Below are positions 9,625 to 18,154 of a DNA stretch of 64,000 nt, piece by piece (position 1 is the stretch's first letter; every line of letters starts with the position of its first letter). The position numbers and the translations under genes are program-made. The DNA is taken from contig JADJOR010000009.1 of NCBI GenBank assembly GCA_016713665.1, forward strand, positions 1 through 64,000, read 5' to 3'. The stretch is from Deltaproteobacteria bacterium. Lineage in GTDB: Bacteria; Myxococcota_A; UBA9160; UBA4427. The notes under the pieces are model-generated. The model searched no databases, had not been told where the DNA came from, and was given only the letters and a program-made list of their open reading frames with translations.

Positions 9625-11022
9625 CTAGACCTCGCTCGACAGCGCGGCCTGCACGCCAGAGGGGGAGTCGTCGGGGCTCCCGTTCATCCGCTCGTGCATC
9701 ACTTCGTCAAAGGACTGTCCGGTTGCGGCGAGGACCCCTTCGAGGCTGGCGTGCTCCGCCATCCGACGGATCGCGGCGTCGACGTAGCGAGGCTCGAGCT
9801 CGAGCCCGTATCCGATGCGACCGGTCCGCTCCGCGGCGAGGAGCGTCGTCCCCGAGCCGGCAAATCCGTCGAGGACGAGGTCGCCTCGGCGAGAGCAATC
9901 GAGGATCGCGTCGGCCACCAGCCGAACGGGCTTGACCGTCGGGTGCATGGCGAGCGCCTCGTCGCGATCGGTGCCGAACGTGTTCACGCCGGCGTAGCGC
10001 CAGACATTGCTGCGATACCGCCCGTGGCGACCCAGCTCGACATTATTCACGTGCGGCGCCGTTCCGACCTTGAAGACGTAGACGAGCTCGTGCTGGGACC
10101 GGTAGAGAGAGCCCATGCCGGCGTTTGTTTTGACCCAGACACAGAGATTCTTGCACTCGCTGTAGAGCGAGCGGCTCGCCGCGAGCAGCTCCCGCGAGTG
10201 TCGCCAGTCCATGCAGACGAAGTGGAGCGCGCCGTCCCGGCTGTGGGCGGCATGGTGCCCAAGAGCCTTTTCCAGGAAGGCCGTGAACTCCGCCTCGCTC
10301 ATCTCGCCGCTCGCCATCGCGAACTCGGCGTGCCGGGCGCGACCCAGGCCGGACACGTGCCCGTCGATCCGCACGTTATAGGGAGGGTCGACGAAGACGA
10401 GTGCCGCCTGCTTGCCCTCGAGCAGCTGGGCATACGCATCGCCGTCGAGGGCATCCCCGCAGAGAAGCCGGTGCGGACCGATTTTCCAAAGATCGCCCGG
10501 CCGTGAGACCACCGGAGCGTTCGGATCGAACCCGGTCGAGGCGTCGGCGGGGTCCGATTCGACGCCCTCCGCGCCGCCGCCGATCCAGAGATCGATCTCG
10601 GCGGTCTCGAAGCCGATCACCTCCAGGTCGAAGTCGAGGTCCATCTCGGTCAGGCCCTGCAGCTCGATCGCGAGCAGGTCCTTGTCCCAGCCGGCCAGCT
10701 CGGCGAGGCGGTTGTCGGCGATCACGAGGGCGCGGACCTGGGCCTCGGAGAGGTGCTCGAGCTGGAGGGTCGGGACCGTCTCCATCCCGAGCTGCTTCGC
10801 GGCGCGAACTCGGCCGTGGCCGGCGATGATCGTGCCGCCTGCGTCGATCAGGACCGGGTTCGTGAACCCGAAGGTCTCGATCGACTTGGCAATCTGTCTG
10901 ATCTGCTTTTCGCTGTGCGTCCGCGGGTTGCCGCGACGCAGAGCGAGCGAAGAGATCGGACGTAGCTGGATCTGAAGGTTCTGGAGTCCTGAAAGACGCG
11001 TAGACGGGTCATGTTTTTCCAT
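9625..11022 (-). CDS. ParB-N domain / DNA methylase (N4/N6) fusion
   Basis: 465 residues. Residues about 20-110 are a ParB-like nuclease domain (NPRTHSEKQIRQIAKSIETFG, then IIAGHGR and ADNRLAE). Residues about 185-440 are a beta-class DNA methyltransferase, with catalytic DPPYNV near 212 preceding the SAM-binding DGFAGSGTT near 395, and HPTVKPVRL between them. Such ParB-methylase fusions are common in phages and integrative elements, where they probably modify element DNA as an orphan methylase; no matching endonuclease is adjacent. It heads the operon with DUF5681 and the terminase. The ATG start at 11022 is plausible. Confidence 0.9.
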   Translation of the reverse strand: MEKHDPSTRLSGLQNLQIQLRPISSLALRRGNPRTHSEKQIRQIAKSIETFGFTNPVLIDAGGTIIAGHGRVRAAKQLGMETVPTLQLEHLSEAQVRALVIADNRLAELAGWDKDLLAIELQGLTEMDLDFDLEVIGFETAEIDLWIGGGAEGVESDPADASTGFDPNAPVVSRPGDLWKIGPHRLLCGDALDGDAYAQLLEGKQAALVFVDPPYNVRIDGHVSGLGRARHAEFAMASGEMSEAEFTAFLEKALGHHAAHSRDGALHFVCMDWRHSRELLAASRSLYSECKNLCVWVKTNAGMGSLYRSQHELVYVFKVGTAPHVNNVELGRHGRYRSNVWRYAGVNTFGTDRDEALAMHPTVKPVRLVADAILDCSRRGDLVLDGFAGSGTTLLAAERTGRIGYGLELEPRYVDAAIRRMAEHASLEGVLAATGQSFDEVMHERMNGSPDDSPSGVQAALSSEV

Positions 11023-11094
11023 GACCCTGATTTGACCAGACGAAGCCGATTTCGGAGAGTGGCGAGAATTATGCAGGGACGAGGCGCCAATGGA

Positions 11095-11796
11095 CTACGG
11101 CCCAGCCGCTCCCTCTTCCCGGCTTCCTTCATGGATCAACCGGGCCGCGTAGTGGCCGTTGAAATCCGGATCGATCAGCTTGCCCGCCGCGTCGACAAAA
11201 TCCCCGAAGGGGTCTCGCTCGCGTCCCAAAGCATTCTGCCTGGACGTGCCTCGACCCGTGAACTCGGTCCAGATCTGGAAGAGGCTAAAGGCGAATCGGC
11301 GAGCGGGAACATCCGCCGGGGCTCCGCGCCCGTCTTCTGTACGGATCTCCTCGCGGAGAGACGCGATGGCCCCCAAAACCGTCTGCGCAATGCCTTCGAG
11401 CGGCTCGGACTCTCGCTCAATGGCGGTCATGAGATCATGAATTCGGCGAGGCCGAAGCTGCCACTGCAAGCGATGGCGAAGCACGGGATTCGACGTTTGA
11501 AGGGACTCGAGGGCATCGAGCGCCCGATGATGGTCCGCCTCGATCTCCTTGGACCGAAAAACCGTCTCCAGGCCCTTTAAATCTTGCAGGTCGCTGCGGA
11601 TGGGCTTCGCCTTGGCTGTTCTCGAGCGCGCCGTCTTGAGGTCTTCGAGCCGATTGTAGATCTGATCGCGGGCTGCACTGGCTCTTTCCGGATCGGTGAT
11701 CCCGAGCATCGCGACGACAGTGGTGAGTTCGGTTTCGTCGACCTCAATTCCCTCGACGTAGCCACCCAGAGATACGGTATCGAGACGTCTCGGCAT
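11095..11796 (-). CDS. Hypothetical protein, helical, mobile-element associated
   Basis: 233 residues from the ATG at 11796, which has GGAG eight bases upstream; a GTG at 11805 is an alternative. It is rich in charged helices: ITDPERASAARDQIYNRLEDLK, then a stretch of KEIEADHHRALDALE and LREEIRTEDGR. It has no signal peptide or membrane segment. The last third (FQIWTEFTGRGTS, DPFGDFVDAAGKLID) looks globular. I do not recognise the family. It sits just upstream of the methylase-terminase operon in the same direction and probably belongs to the same element. Confidence 0.55.
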   Translation of the reverse strand: MPRRLDTVSLGGYVEGIEVDETELTTVVAMLGITDPERASAARDQIYNRLEDLKTARSRTAKAKPIRSDLQDLKGLETVFRSKEIEADHHRALDALESLQTSNPVLRHRLQWQLRPRRIHDLMTAIERESEPLEGIAQTVLGAIASLREEIRTEDGRGAPADVPARRFAFSLFQIWTEFTGRGTSRQNALGRERDPFGDFVDAAGKLIDPDFNGHYAARLIHEGSREEGAAGP

Positions 11797-11954
11797 GGCA
11801 GTCACTCCATTGAAATCGCCTCTGAGTCCAAGAGGATACGTCGCCGCGAGCGATTGGAGGGTTTCGCCGCCGCCGCTGCGACCGCCTACGCGCTACCCAA
11901 TGATGGCGAACGAATGCTCGTCAGTCCGATCACTCGCCCAGTTGCGGAATTACG

Positions 11955-12230
11955 AGACGCTGTCGACCTGATCATCGAAGCGCCCATTCGGCAACGCAAG
12001 AATCTCGAGAAGGAGGTCCTCGAGCCAATCGGCGGACTCAGGGAGCCACACCCGCCGACCTTTCAAGTGCGCCGTGGCGGCCCCCATCCGACTCGCTCAC
12101 GAGATCGCCACCCCCGGATCCGTGCCGTTTCCGGCTGGCGCCGAGATCGAGTATCGAACCCGCGTTCCCTCGGTACCCCGTGCCGGCCGTTTCGACCGAG
12201 TCGCCGGCGAATCGACCGGGCATGCGTCCC
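11955..12230 (-). pseudogene. Decayed second terminase large subunit, C-terminal part
   Basis: On the minus strand the stretch from about 12,070 to 11,955 reads VWLPESADWLEDLLLEILAL then PNGRFDDQVDSVS and stops. It is clearly the same as the intact terminase C-terminus (IPESASWLEDFMAEILAFP, NGRHDDQIDSLS). Upstream, ARMGAATAHLKGRR and ETAGTG are consistent with earlier parts of the nuclease domain but lie in shifted frames. The N-terminal ATPase part is absent. This is a partial duplicate or the leftover of an earlier related element. The rest of the 590-base gap between 11,797 and 12,386 holds nothing else recognised. Confidence 0.7.
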
Positions 12231-12325
12231 CCCCGACCCGGCGATCGCACATCTACTCGCTTCCCAGGCTGAACCGGCTCGAACCGGCTCGTCCGGATCC
12301 ATGGGGTGGCACATTGTCCCTGGAA

Positions 12326-12343
12326 TCCCGTTTCGGGATATCC
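12326..12343. promoter_or_regulatory. Inverted repeat before the XRE gene
   Basis: TCCCG-TTT-CGGGA (12326-12338) runs into GGGATATCC (12335-12343), 44 bases before the chosen start of the XRE gene. The same GGGATATCC core recurs as a perfect palindrome just after the gene. A likely binding site for the XRE protein itself. Confidence 0.5.
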
Positions 12344-12386
12344 AGAATTGGGTTTCATGCTCGGGGCTCCTTTCGGGGAGCCGGGA

Positions 12387-12611
12387 ATGCGAGGGGCCCT
12401 TCACACACAGCGCTACCGGCGCTTTCTCGATCGGCTGAAAAATGCCCGGGTCGAGGCGGGGCTCACGCAGGCTGAGGCCGCGGCCAAGCTCAAGAAGCCC
12501 CAGTCTTTTGTCTCGAAATGCGAGGCCGGCGAGCGACGGGTCGACGTCATCGAGCTCGAAGACTTCGCGAAAGCCTACGGGCGGCCCATTCTCTCCTTCT
12601 TTCGCTCGTGA
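12387..12611 (+). CDS. XRE-family HTH transcriptional regulator
   Basis: 74 residues from the ATG at 12387; an ATG at 12357 would add ten residues. A single Cro/C1 helix-turn-helix fills it: RLKNARVEAGLTQAEAAAKL, then KKPQSFVSKCEAGERRVDVIELEDFAKAYGR. The recognition helix is KPQSFVSKCEAGERR. There is no extra ligand or protease domain. It is likely a small repressor. Near-identical palindromic elements (core GGGATATCC) lie on both sides of the gene, which suggests autoregulation and control of the downstream gene at 12837. Confidence 0.85.
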   Translation: MRGALHTQRYRRFLDRLKNARVEAGLTQAEAAAKLKKPQSFVSKCEAGERRVDVIELEDFAKAYGRPILSFFRS

Positions 12612-12620
12612 TTCTATTCC

Positions 12621-12642
12621 GGGATATCCCATAACGGGATAT
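12621..12642. promoter_or_regulatory. GGGATATCCC palindrome with a repeated half-site
   Basis: A perfect 10-base palindrome, GGGATATCCC (12621-12630), is followed by a half-site CGGGATAT (12635-12642), starting ten bases after the stop of the XRE gene. The core matches the site upstream of the XRE gene. It lies in the promoter region of the gene at 12837. Confidence 0.5.
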
Positions 12643-12836
12643 GTGTGTAGCCGACCGCCGATCTTCGCGGAGGCTACCGGTGCAGCGTCATTTCCATCGG
12701 CTGATCCCACCCCACGCAATCTGCTGCTGGCTATCGGTCGCAGCATTCCATCCACTCTCAGTACGAGCAAAATCGCTGGCCGGGCTTGCCAGCCTGACTC
12801 CCCGATCGCTCCCCGCGCCATCGGAGCGCGTGCCCG

Positions 12837-13622
12837 GTGGATGAGTACGGGATCCACCCGTCGCTCGAGCTGCGACGGCTTTTTGCGAGACAAACCATTC
12901 CGAGCCAGGGTCAGTCCATCGAGCGCGCGCAAGTCCTCTTCGTCGGGCTCGACGCGAACTACTCGGCCCAGCTGCTCGACTACCCCGAATTCTTCGAACG
13001 GATTCTCGAGTACCACGAGGACGGCGTCGCGTTCTGGAAGAGGCACGGGGTGCATCATCCGTTTCTGCTCGCGGAATATCCACTTTCCCGAGATCGAGGT
13101 GGCGTTCCTTACCATCGTCGATTCAGCCAGATGGGTCTGTCTCTAGAGTTCGCGGAGCGGGTCTCTTTCGTCGAGCTATTGAATGTCCCGACTACGGGAA
13201 GAACGACGGAATCTGTTTTCTGGGATCTATTCGATCCAGGCTACGCGCAGCGACTCGTGGACCTGCTGACGGACGGATCCAGGCGGCTGGTCATCCTGTC
13301 CGGCAGTGTTCATCGAACGCTCAGCGCGGCAGCCCGGCGCACCGCACTGCGAGTCCCGCAGCTGATTCTGCCTCACGTTGGCAGCGAGCAGCGGATTGGA
13401 GAGAGTCGAATCGTCCGGTGGAGGCATTTTTCGAGCGCGATCAGCCAACGAGAGCTCGTCGGCATGGGCGACGAGATCCGGGCGTTCTGCGATGCAGCTT
13501 CGGAAACCCCCGTCGCTTTGAGCCCAACGCCTCCATCGGTTGCTTCAAGTTGGCCCAAGCCGCCGTTCTCGGAAGCGTACGTGCCCCGGGCAGGCCCGTG
13601 CAGGAAGAAATTCGAAGAATAG
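12837..13622 (+). CDS. Hypothetical protein, possible uracil-DNA-glycosylase-like fold
   Basis: 261 residues from a GTG. The order of short motifs recalls the UDG superfamily: a hydrophobic strand ending VLFVGLDANYS, then GVPYHRRFSQMGL, then VSFVELLNVPTTG, and later RRLVILSGSVHRTL and LILPHVGSEQR, where UDG-like enzymes have a strand and a histidine-bearing loop. None is an exact family motif, so I treat it as a fold-level guess. The last 40 residues (VALSPTPPSVASS) look random. Another frame there reads PVQEEIRRIDARNLAEAFNES up to 13,660, so a frameshift near 13,500 is possible. It follows the XRE gene and its palindromes and may be its target. Confidence 0.55.
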   Translation: MDEYGIHPSLELRRLFARQTIPSQGQSIERAQVLFVGLDANYSAQLLDYPEFFERILEYHEDGVAFWKRHGVHHPFLLAEYPLSRDRGGVPYHRRFSQMGLSLEFAERVSFVELLNVPTTGRTTESVFWDLFDPGYAQRLVDLLTDGSRRLVILSGSVHRTLSAAARRTALRVPQLILPHVGSEQRIGESRIVRWRHFSSAISQRELVGMGDEIRAFCDAASETPVALSPTPPSVASSWPKPPFSEAYVPRAGPCRKKFEE

Positions 13623-13772
13623 ACGCACGGAACCTTGCCGAGGCGTTCAATGAGAGCTGAACCGCCCCGGATTTGCCGGAGCCGCTTCTTGAGACGTCAC
13701 CAATCTCTGTCTAGCCCGTAGTCCTATTCGGCCAATCGAGTAGCGGGAGCCACGAGGTAGGGACGGAAACAA

Positions 13773-15152
13773 TTGACGCGAATTTCCTTTTTGGGAGCAG
13801 CCGGCACCGTCACGGGCTCGAAGTACCTGGTGGAGACCGAAGCCGCGAGAGTGCTCGTGGACTGCGGCCTCTTCCAGGGCGTGAAGGCGCTGCGTGAAAG
13901 GAACTGGTCGCCCCCGGCGGTGGCCCCGGCTGACCTCGACGCCGTCCTCCTCACGCACGCGCATATCGACCACACCGGATATGTCCCGAGGCTCTGTGCG
14001 GAGGGATATCGCGGTCGCGTCCACTGCACGAGCGGAACAGAAGATCTTCTTCAGATCTTGTTGCCCGACGCCGGTCACCTCGAGGAAGAGGCCGCGCGAC
14101 TCGCGAGCCGCCACTCCGCCGAGCGGAAGCACACAGCTCTCCCGCTCTTCACCGCGGACCAGGCGCGTAGCAGTCTGGAGCAGCTCGTGGCGCACGACTT
14201 CGAGCACGAGTTCTCGCCCGCCCCGGGGCTCGTCGCGCGTTTCTCTAGGGCGGGACACATCCTGGGATCCGCGTGCTTGATCCTCCAGACTGAATCGGAG
14301 TCGATCATCTTCTCGGGCGACGTCGGCCGCCCGAACGATCCGATCATGCGTCCGCCCGAGGCGTTGCCCGCGGCCGAATACCTCCTCATCGAGTCGACCT
14401 ATGGCGATCGTCGCCATCCCGAGGCGCCTGCCTCGGAGACGCTCGAGCAGGTCGTTCTCGAGACGGCGGAACGGGGCGGAACGATCTTGATCCCCTCCTT
14501 CGCGGTCGGGCGTGCGCAACACATTCTCCACCTTCTGGCCGAGCTCCGTCACGAGGGGCGGATACCGGACATTCCCGTATTCCTCGACAGTCCCATGTCG
14601 ATCAATGCGACGGAAATCTTTTGCCGGCATAAAGACGATCACCGTCTCAGTGAGAGCCAATGTCATTCGATGTGCAAGGTCGCTCACTACACGCGGACCG
14701 CCAGTGAGTCGAAGGCGCTCGCGCGGCGGTCGGGACCGATGATCATCATTTCTGCGAGCGGGATGGCGAGCGGCGGGCGAATCCTCCACCACCTGCGCCG
14801 CTGTCTCCCGGATCCTCGCCATGTGGTCCTGTTCGTCGGCTTTCAAGCCGCGGGGACGCGCGGGCGATCGCTTCTCGACGGGGCCGACGAGGTCAAAATT
14901 CACGGTCAGTATGTTCCGGTACGGGCGCGCGTGACAGAGATTCCCGCGCTCTCCGCCCACGCCGACTACGCCGAGCTGCTGGACTGGCTGCGTATGAGCA
15001 ATATCGCCCCACGACGAACGTTCGTGACCCATGGCGAGGCGGCGGCCGCGGACGCGCTTCGACGGCGCTTGCGCGATCACCTCGGGTGGGATGCCGTCGT
15101 TCCTGAGGATGGCTCGAGCTGGACTCTGGATTCACGCCATGAACGATCATGA
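13773..15152 (+). CDS. Beta-CASP metallo-beta-lactamase RNA nuclease
   Basis: 459 residues from a TTG preceded by AGGTAGGGACGG. The metallo-beta-lactamase core has HAHIDH (near residue 65), then a histidine in SRAGHILGS and an aspartate in FSGDVGR. It is followed by the beta-CASP insert and the RMMBL C-terminal motif, with PALSAHADY and FVTHGE. This is the CPSF73-like / RNase J-related group that cleaves or trims RNA in the cytoplasm. The end overlaps the beginning of the phosphorylase gene by 14 bases, so translation is coupled. Together with the next two genes it forms a compact RNA-to-nucleotide salvage cassette. Confidence 0.9.
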   Translation: MTRISFLGAAGTVTGSKYLVETEAARVLVDCGLFQGVKALRERNWSPPAVAPADLDAVLLTHAHIDHTGYVPRLCAEGYRGRVHCTSGTEDLLQILLPDAGHLEEEAARLASRHSAERKHTALPLFTADQARSSLEQLVAHDFEHEFSPAPGLVARFSRAGHILGSACLILQTESESIIFSGDVGRPNDPIMRPPEALPAAEYLLIESTYGDRRHPEAPASETLEQVVLETAERGGTILIPSFAVGRAQHILHLLAELRHEGRIPDIPVFLDSPMSINATEIFCRHKDDHRLSESQCHSMCKVAHYTRTASESKALARRSGPMIIISASGMASGGRILHHLRRCLPDPRHVVLFVGFQAAGTRGRSLLDGADEVKIHGQYVPVRARVTEIPALSAHADYAELLDWLRMSNIAPRRTFVTHGEAAAADALRRRLRDHLGWDAVVPEDGSSWTLDSRHERS

Positions 15153-16644
15153 ACTGCACCTGGTGCGCCTGGGAATCGACACGCATCAAGAGCCCATCGT
15201 GTACATGCGGGCCGACTGTCATGTCTGCCGTTCTGAGGGATTTACGGCGCATTCGCGGGTCCGAGTCGAGACGAATGGCTCCGCTCTCGTCGCGACCCTG
15301 AATGTGGTTCAGGGGGATCTGCTGAAGCCCGGCGAGGCGGGCCTGTCTGAGACTGCCTGGGGACGCCTCGAGGCTCGCTCGGGCCAGATCGCTCGAATAT
15401 CCCACGCCCCGCCCGTGGAGTCGTTGAGCGCGCTTCGTTCGAAGATCTACGGGAACGCGCTGACGGATCCCCAGATCGAGGGGATTCTTCGCGACGTCGT
15501 CGCGGGCCGTTACACCGACATCGAGATCGCGGCGCTCCTGACGGGCTTCTCCGCCGCCGGACTGAATCTCGATGAGACGGTTGGGCTCACGCGCGGGATG
15601 GTCACCGTCGGCGGTCGGCTGCGATGGGATCAAGGAATCGTCGCCGATAAACATTGCGTCGGCGGACTGCCCGGCAACCGGACGACTCCGATCATCGTTG
15701 CCATCGTTGCTTCCCTCGGGATCTGTATCCCGAAAACGTCGTCGCGGGCGATCACCTCACCGGCTGGCACCGCCGATGCCGTGGAAACCCTGACCTGCGT
15801 CGATCTGGACTTGCCTTCGATGCGCCGCGTCGTCGAACGCGAGGGCGGCTGTCTCGTCTGGGGGGGAGCCGTGGGACTCAGCCCAGTCGATGACCTTCTG
15901 ATCCGGATCGAGCGCGCGCTGGACATCGATAGCGAGGCACAGCTCGTGGCATCAGTCCTGTCGAAGAAGATCGCGGCCGGATCTTCTCACGTGGTGATCG
16001 ATATTCCGGTCGGTCCTACGGCCAAGGTCCGGAGTCGCGAGAACGCGGTGCAGCTCGCCGGTCTGCTCGACCAGGTCGGGACGCGGCTCGGCCTGAAGGT
16101 TCGCACGATCATCACGGATGGTACGCAGCCGGTGGGGCGAGGAATCGGGCCGGCGCTCGAGGCGAGAGACGTATTGTCGGTCGTGCAGGGCGACGTGGAT
16201 GCCCCGAACGATCTTCGAGCACGCTCCCTGGCCCTCGCCGCCGAGGTACTCGAGCTCGCGGGCCACTGTCCTGCTGGGCACGGCGAACGTGCAGCCGAGG
16301 CCGCGCTCTCGGATGGTCGGGCCTGGAAGAAATTCCAGGCGATCTGCGATGCGCAGGGCGGGCTCCGGGAGCCGCCGCAGGCGCAACACCGCTGGATCAT
16401 CGACGCGCCCGAGGCGGGTCGCATCGCGGCCATCGACAACCGACGCCTCTCACGCGCGGCGAAGCTCGCGGGTGCGCCGTCCGCGAAAGCCGCCGGCATC
16501 TCGATGCGGATCCGGCTCGGCGACTTCGTCGAAACGGGAGAACCCCTCTTCGAGCTGTGCGCGGAGAGCGCGGGGGAGCTCGCGTATTCGCGGAACTATC
16601 TGGCCGCGCACCCGGACATCGTTCGGATCGGAGCCAACGAGTGA
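15139..16644 (+). CDS. Thymidine/AMP phosphorylase (archaeal-type long form)
   Basis: 501 residues from the ATG at 15139, inside the end of the nuclease gene. It has the extra N-terminal domain (about 85 residues) of the long archaeal type, then ALTDPQIEGILRDVVAGRYTD, the phosphate/nucleoside loop KHCVGGLPGNRTTP, and SSRAITSPAGTADAVE. GGLPGNRTT in place of the bacterial GGVGDK points to the AMP phosphorylase branch (NMP + Pi to base + ribose 1,5-bisphosphate) rather than classical DeoA. Substrate is therefore uncertain. The stop overlaps the GTG of the next gene (GTGA). Length is typical of that family (about 500). Confidence 0.88.
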   Translation: MNDHELHLVRLGIDTHQEPIVYMRADCHVCRSEGFTAHSRVRVETNGSALVATLNVVQGDLLKPGEAGLSETAWGRLEARSGQIARISHAPPVESLSALRSKIYGNALTDPQIEGILRDVVAGRYTDIEIAALLTGFSAAGLNLDETVGLTRGMVTVGGRLRWDQGIVADKHCVGGLPGNRTTPIIVAIVASLGICIPKTSSRAITSPAGTADAVETLTCVDLDLPSMRRVVEREGGCLVWGGAVGLSPVDDLLIRIERALDIDSEAQLVASVLSKKIAAGSSHVVIDIPVGPTAKVRSRENAVQLAGLLDQVGTRLGLKVRTIITDGTQPVGRGIGPALEARDVLSVVQGDVDAPNDLRARSLALAAEVLELAGHCPAGHGERAAEAALSDGRAWKKFQAICDAQGGLREPPQAQHRWIIDAPEAGRIAAIDNRRLSRAAKLAGAPSAKAAGISMRIRLGDFVETGEPLFELCAESAGELAYSRNYLAAHPDIVRIGANE

Positions 16645-17534
16645 ATCCCCTCCTCATCCCTCTCCCGGGCAACGAGCCGCTCACTGCAGCGCTTGCGAAG
16701 CGACTCGGTTGGGCCTTGGGAACGATCGAGACGCGTCGATTTCCGGATGCGGAAACTTACCTGAGAATCGACGCAGACTGCGAAGGCAAGAGCCTATCCC
16801 TCGTATGCACTCTCGATCGCCCAGACGAGAAATTTCTTCCCCTCGCATTTGCAGCCGATACGGTTCGAGAGCTCGGCGCAACCCGCGTTGGACTCGTCGC
16901 ACCCTACCTCGGGTACATGCGCCAGGACCGGCGCTTCCAGCCGGGCGAGGCCGTGACGTCGAGGATCTTCGCCGCGCATCTCTCCGACCGATTCGATTGG
17001 CTTCTCACCGTCGATCCCCATCTGCACCGATATCGTTCTCTCGGCGAGATCTACCCAATTCCGACGCGTGTCGTTCATGCGGCACCTGCATTGGCGGTCT
17101 GGATCGGCGCGAACGTGGACAGGCCGCTTCTGATCGGTCCCGATGGCGAGAGCGAGCAGTGGGTGGCGGACGTCGCTCGTCGAGTGGGAGCGCCGTACGT
17201 CGTGCTCGCCAAAAATCGGCGAGGCGATCGCGATGTGGAGGTTTCCGTTCCCGAGATCGGACGGTTTCGCGATCGAACGCCCGTCATTCTCGACGACATC
17301 GTGTCGTCCGCGCGAACGATGATCGAGACCACGCGCAGACTCATCGAAGCCGGCTTGCGCGGCCCCGTCTGCGTGGGTGTCCACGGGATCTTTTCGGGGA
17401 ATGCCTACAGTCTTCTCGAGCAAGCCGGGGCCGCTCGAATCATCACCACGCAAACCGTCCCTCACGTCAGTAACGCCATCGAAGTCACGGACATCCTCGA
17501 GGCTCCATTGTCTGCTCTGGCGAAGGGCGACTGA
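16641..17534 (+). CDS. prs: Ribose-phosphate pyrophosphokinase (PRPP synthetase)
   Basis: 297 residues from the GTG at 16641 that overlaps the preceding stop. It shows RFPDAETYLRI, YLGYMRQDRRF (ATP-binding region), the metal-binding DPHLHRY, and the PRPP loop VILDDIVSSARTM. It is slightly shorter than the usual 310-320. PRPP synthetase joins ATP and ribose 5-phosphate. Here it is coupled to a nuclease and a nucleotide phosphorylase, so it may recycle the ribose phosphate released from RNA, or work in reverse on unusual substrates; that is inference. It is probably a second copy beside a housekeeping prs elsewhere, since it lies in an accessory region. Confidence 0.9.
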   Translation: MNPLLIPLPGNEPLTAALAKRLGWALGTIETRRFPDAETYLRIDADCEGKSLSLVCTLDRPDEKFLPLAFAADTVRELGATRVGLVAPYLGYMRQDRRFQPGEAVTSRIFAAHLSDRFDWLLTVDPHLHRYRSLGEIYPIPTRVVHAAPALAVWIGANVDRPLLIGPDGESEQWVADVARRVGAPYVVLAKNRRGDRDVEVSVPEIGRFRDRTPVILDDIVSSARTMIETTRRLIEAGLRGPVCVGVHGIFSGNAYSLLEQAGAARIITTQTVPHVSNAIEVTDILEAPLSALAKGD

Positions 17535-17623
17535 GAGAAGGGCGGGCCCGGGGCCCCGCGATCGACTCCTTCACAGGCTCGAGCGGCCGCGAAAATGCTC
17601 GAAGCGACCCGCCCTCGGGTCAG

Positions 17624-18154
17624 TCACGAGGTAGGTTTGAAATCCGATCCATGCTTGATCGCTCCGTGAGCGGCGTGGAGCGCCGCTGAAGGGATCACGA
17701 TCCACTGCAGGACGGGCGCCAGTCCGGTTCCGAGAAGTGGAAGCGTCGGCATCGAGGGAGCATATGCCCAGGACAGACGCACACTCACATTGAACCACTC
17801 GCTGTAAAGGGTGTACGCGAACCCGAAGAGAAGAGTCAAGACGGCGACCTCGCAGAATCGGTCGGTCGGCCAGCGCGCGTCACCTGCGAGGATCAACGCG
17901 CCGGTGAGTGATGCGAGGGCGATGAGGACGTCGCCTCCGGTGCAATGAACGACGGCGAAGGCGATCTCCCCGGACGTGCCCTCCGTCCAGAGGGTATAGA
18001 GCGGCATCTGAAGCATCTCCCAGACGAGATGCCCCATCGCGGTCACCACGAGAAACCGGCGCATGGCGGCGAGAAAGGCTTCCGATCGCGGCCAGGCATC
18101 GATCAAGAAACCCGTCTTCGAAACGATTCGATGCGCTTCGGGAGGCGCGCGCAA
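17624..18154 (-). CDS. Conserved integral membrane protein
   Basis: 176 residues, or 146 if started at the ATG at 18064 (MRRFLVVTAMGHLVWEMLQ). Four hydrophobic segments are visible: around GHLVWEMLQMPLYTLW, DVLIALASLTGALILAG, FCEVAVLTLLFGFAYTLYSEW and LGTGLAPVLQWIVIPSAALHAA. A conserved-looking WEMLQMPLYTLW and a final HAAHG suggest metal or haem contacts, but I cannot name a family. It converges on the PRPP synthetase gene and opens the metal-resistance island, where proteins of this look are often found. Function unknown. Confidence 0.7.
   Translation of the reverse strand: MRAPPEAHRIVSKTGFLIDAWPRSEAFLAAMRRFLVVTAMGHLVWEMLQMPLYTLWTEGTSGEIAFAVVHCTGGDVLIALASLTGALILAGDARWPTDRFCEVAVLTLLFGFAYTLYSEWFNVSVRLSWAYAPSMPTLPLLGTGLAPVLQWIVIPSAALHAAHGAIKHGSDFKPTS

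Noticed and set aside
12120..12180. tRNA T-arm-like stretch on the minus strand
   Set aside because: The stem does not pair and no other arms are found; it fits the terminase remnant better.
12271..12295. Tandem 10-base repeat (GAACCGGCTC twice)
   Set aside because: Only two copies; no array and no known role.
17540..17560. GGGCCC-rich palindrome as terminator after prs
   Set aside because: No T-run and only part of the GC-rich background; not enough to call.
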